From NCBI RefSeq assembly GCF_014203355.1, contig NZ_JACHIR010000001.1, positions 1,116,001 through 1,180,000 of the forward strand: a DNA stretch of 64,000 nucleotides, in the 5' to 3' direction. Source of the DNA: Kutzneria kofuensis. GTDB taxonomy: Bacteria; Actinomycetota; Actinomycetes; Mycobacteriales; Pseudonocardiaceae. The position numbers were made by a program, and so were the translations under genes. Below the pieces are notes generated by a model that ran no database searches, was not told the DNA's origin, and worked only from the letters and a program-made list of their open reading frames with translations. This document shows positions 63,288-64,000 of the stretch, one piece after another. Position 1 is the first letter of the stretch, and every line of letters begins with the position of its first letter.

Positions 63288-64000
63288 ATGGCTTCAAGAG
63301 CAGGGAAGACCAGGGTCGTTTTCCTTGCCGCCATGGTGGCGGCCGCCGCATCCGTGTGCGGCTTGGCGAGTCAGACACCGGCCACGGCCACGGCGCAGTC
63401 GAGCGCCTCGCAGATCGTTGCCGACATGGGTGCGGGCTGGAATCTCGGGAACCAGCTGGAAGCCAACGCCAACGGGTATCCCAGCGAAACGGCATGGGGC
63501 CAACCGACCGTGACACAAGCCCTCATCGACAAGGTGAAGGCGGCCGGATTCAGGACGATCCGGATCCCGGTCTCCTACTTGAGGGACATAGGGCCAGGCC
63601 CGGACTACACGATCAGTTCCTCGTGGCTGAACAGAATTCAGCAGGTCGTCAACTACGCCTACAACCGCGGCCTGTACGTGCTGATCAACATGCATGGCGA
63701 CGGCTACAAGACCGTCAACGGGTCCTGGCTGATCTGCGACTCGTCCTCGCAGGCGACGATCAAGGCCAGGTACCAGAAAGCCTGGCAGCAGATCGCGTCG
63801 AAGTTCCAGAACTACGACCAGCACCTGATCCTGGAGTCCATGAACGAGGAGTTCGACGGACAGTACGGCCGCCCGACCCAGCCGTGCTACTCGAACATCA
63901 ACAGTTACAACCAGATCTTCGTGGACACCGTAAGGAAGGCCGGCGGAAACAACGCTTCACGGTGGTTGCTCATTGCCGGCTGGAACACGAACATCGATTA
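63288..64000 (+). CDS. Secreted GH5-family cellulase, 3' end beyond the window
   Basis: The first 237 residues are present and the frame is open to the last base. A signal peptide (about 1-35: basic start, AAMVAAAASVCGLAS, then an Ala/Thr-rich stretch). The catalytic-domain start is GAGWNLGNQLEAN, followed by GFRTIRIPVS, LYVLINMHGDGY and LESMNEE, in which the Asn-Glu pair is the GH5 acid/base. The nucleophile Glu lies beyond the edge. It should cut beta-1,4-glucan outside the cell. ATG 63288 has GGGAGGGG about 7 nt upstream. Confidence 0.9.
   Translation, partial: MASRAGKTRVVFLAAMVAAAASVCGLASQTPATATAQSSASQIVADMGAGWNLGNQLEANANGYPSETAWGQPTVTQALIDKVKAAGFRTIRIPVSYLRDIGPGPDYTISSSWLNRIQQVVNYAYNRGLYVLINMHGDGYKTVNGSWLICDSSSQATIKARYQKAWQQIASKFQNYDQHLILESMNEEFDGQYGRPTQPCYSNINSYNQIFVDTVRKAGGNNASRWLLIAGWNTNID

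Noticed and set aside
1-64000. CRISPR arrays, insertion sequences, tRNA genes
   Set aside because: No regular spaced repeats, no transposase motifs with terminal repeats and no cloverleaf-like sequence were seen by eye. A tRNA or repeat scan would settle it.

Overview
The window comes from a high-GC actinobacterium. Third codon positions are almost all G or C, GTG starts are frequent, and there are GTGA/ATGA gene overlaps, an XRE-DUF397 pair, a Streptomyces-type subtilisin inhibitor and SARP/LAL regulators. A Pseudonocardiales host (Kutzneria, Saccharothrix or Amycolatopsis relatives) is my guess from the mix of families; nothing here proves a genus. No tRNA, rRNA, CRISPR array or insertion sequence was seen. 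Most of the 64 kb is accessory: parts of five specialised-metabolite systems lie within about 52 kb, separated by regulators and small membrane or secreted proteins.

Layout. (1) 1-1.8 kb: end of a secreted S8-type protease, a convergent SSI-type protease inhibitor and an ECF-like sigma factor. (2) 1.8-5.4 kb, minus strand: class III lanthipeptide synthetase (LanKC), an unlisted 44-residue Cys/His-rich precursor candidate with an LQ-type leader, and a small membrane protein. An SDR and a TrmB/LuxR-type regulator follow at 6.2-8.3 kb. (3) 8.3-12.9 kb: type II minimal PKS (KS-alpha, CLF, ACP) with one aromatase/cyclase and an NAD-epimerase. Both ketosynthase-fold subunits have unusual active-site residues, and a hairpin covers the CLF ribosome-binding site. 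(4) 13.3-18 kb: two tandem lasso-peptide-type cyclases (asparagine-synthetase fold), one intact and one missing key ATP-site residues, with no recognisable precursor, RRE or leader peptidase. (5) 18.5-24.9 kb: PAP2 phosphatase, XRE/DUF397 pair, UDP-GlcNAc 2-epimerase, another XRE protein and a secreted lamin-tail-domain protein. (6) 25-42.4 kb: an unusual hybrid locus with an MMPL exporter, a single-module KS-AT-ACP-AONS polyketide synthase, an SbnB-like dehydrogenase, a SyrP-like Fe(II)/2-oxoglutarate hydroxylase and an NRPS-like A-PCP protein with a shortened A domain, flanked by a LAL-type LuxR regulator and an AfsR-type SARP. (7) 42.4-53.7 kb: a multicopper oxidase on the minus strand and, on the plus strand, a compact operon for a bis-indole (indolocarbazole/chromopyrrolate) pathway: tryptophan-oxidase-like flavoprotein, VioB/RebD/StaD-like dimer synthase, P450, O-methyltransferase and RebC/StaC-like monooxygenase, closed by a strong hairpin. 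(8) 54-64 kb: two anti-sigma-like regulators, an orphan [NiFe]-hydrogenase small subunit, DUF1232 protein, a very long P-type ATPase with two small partners, and the start of a secreted GH5 cellulase cut by the window edge.

How they fit. In (7) each step follows established indolocarbazole chemistry: oxidise tryptophan to the imine, dimerise, aryl-couple by P450 and set the core oxidation state with the flavoprotein. Methylation replaces the usual glycosylation. In (6) the likely logic is activation of an amino acid on the A-PCP protein, hydroxylation on the carrier, one malonyl extension by the PKS, and decarboxylative release by the AONS domain as an alpha-amino ketone. That order is inference. 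The best candidates for something undescribed are locus (6), the Cys/His-rich lanthipeptide candidate in (2), and the paired intact/degenerate lasso cyclases in (4).
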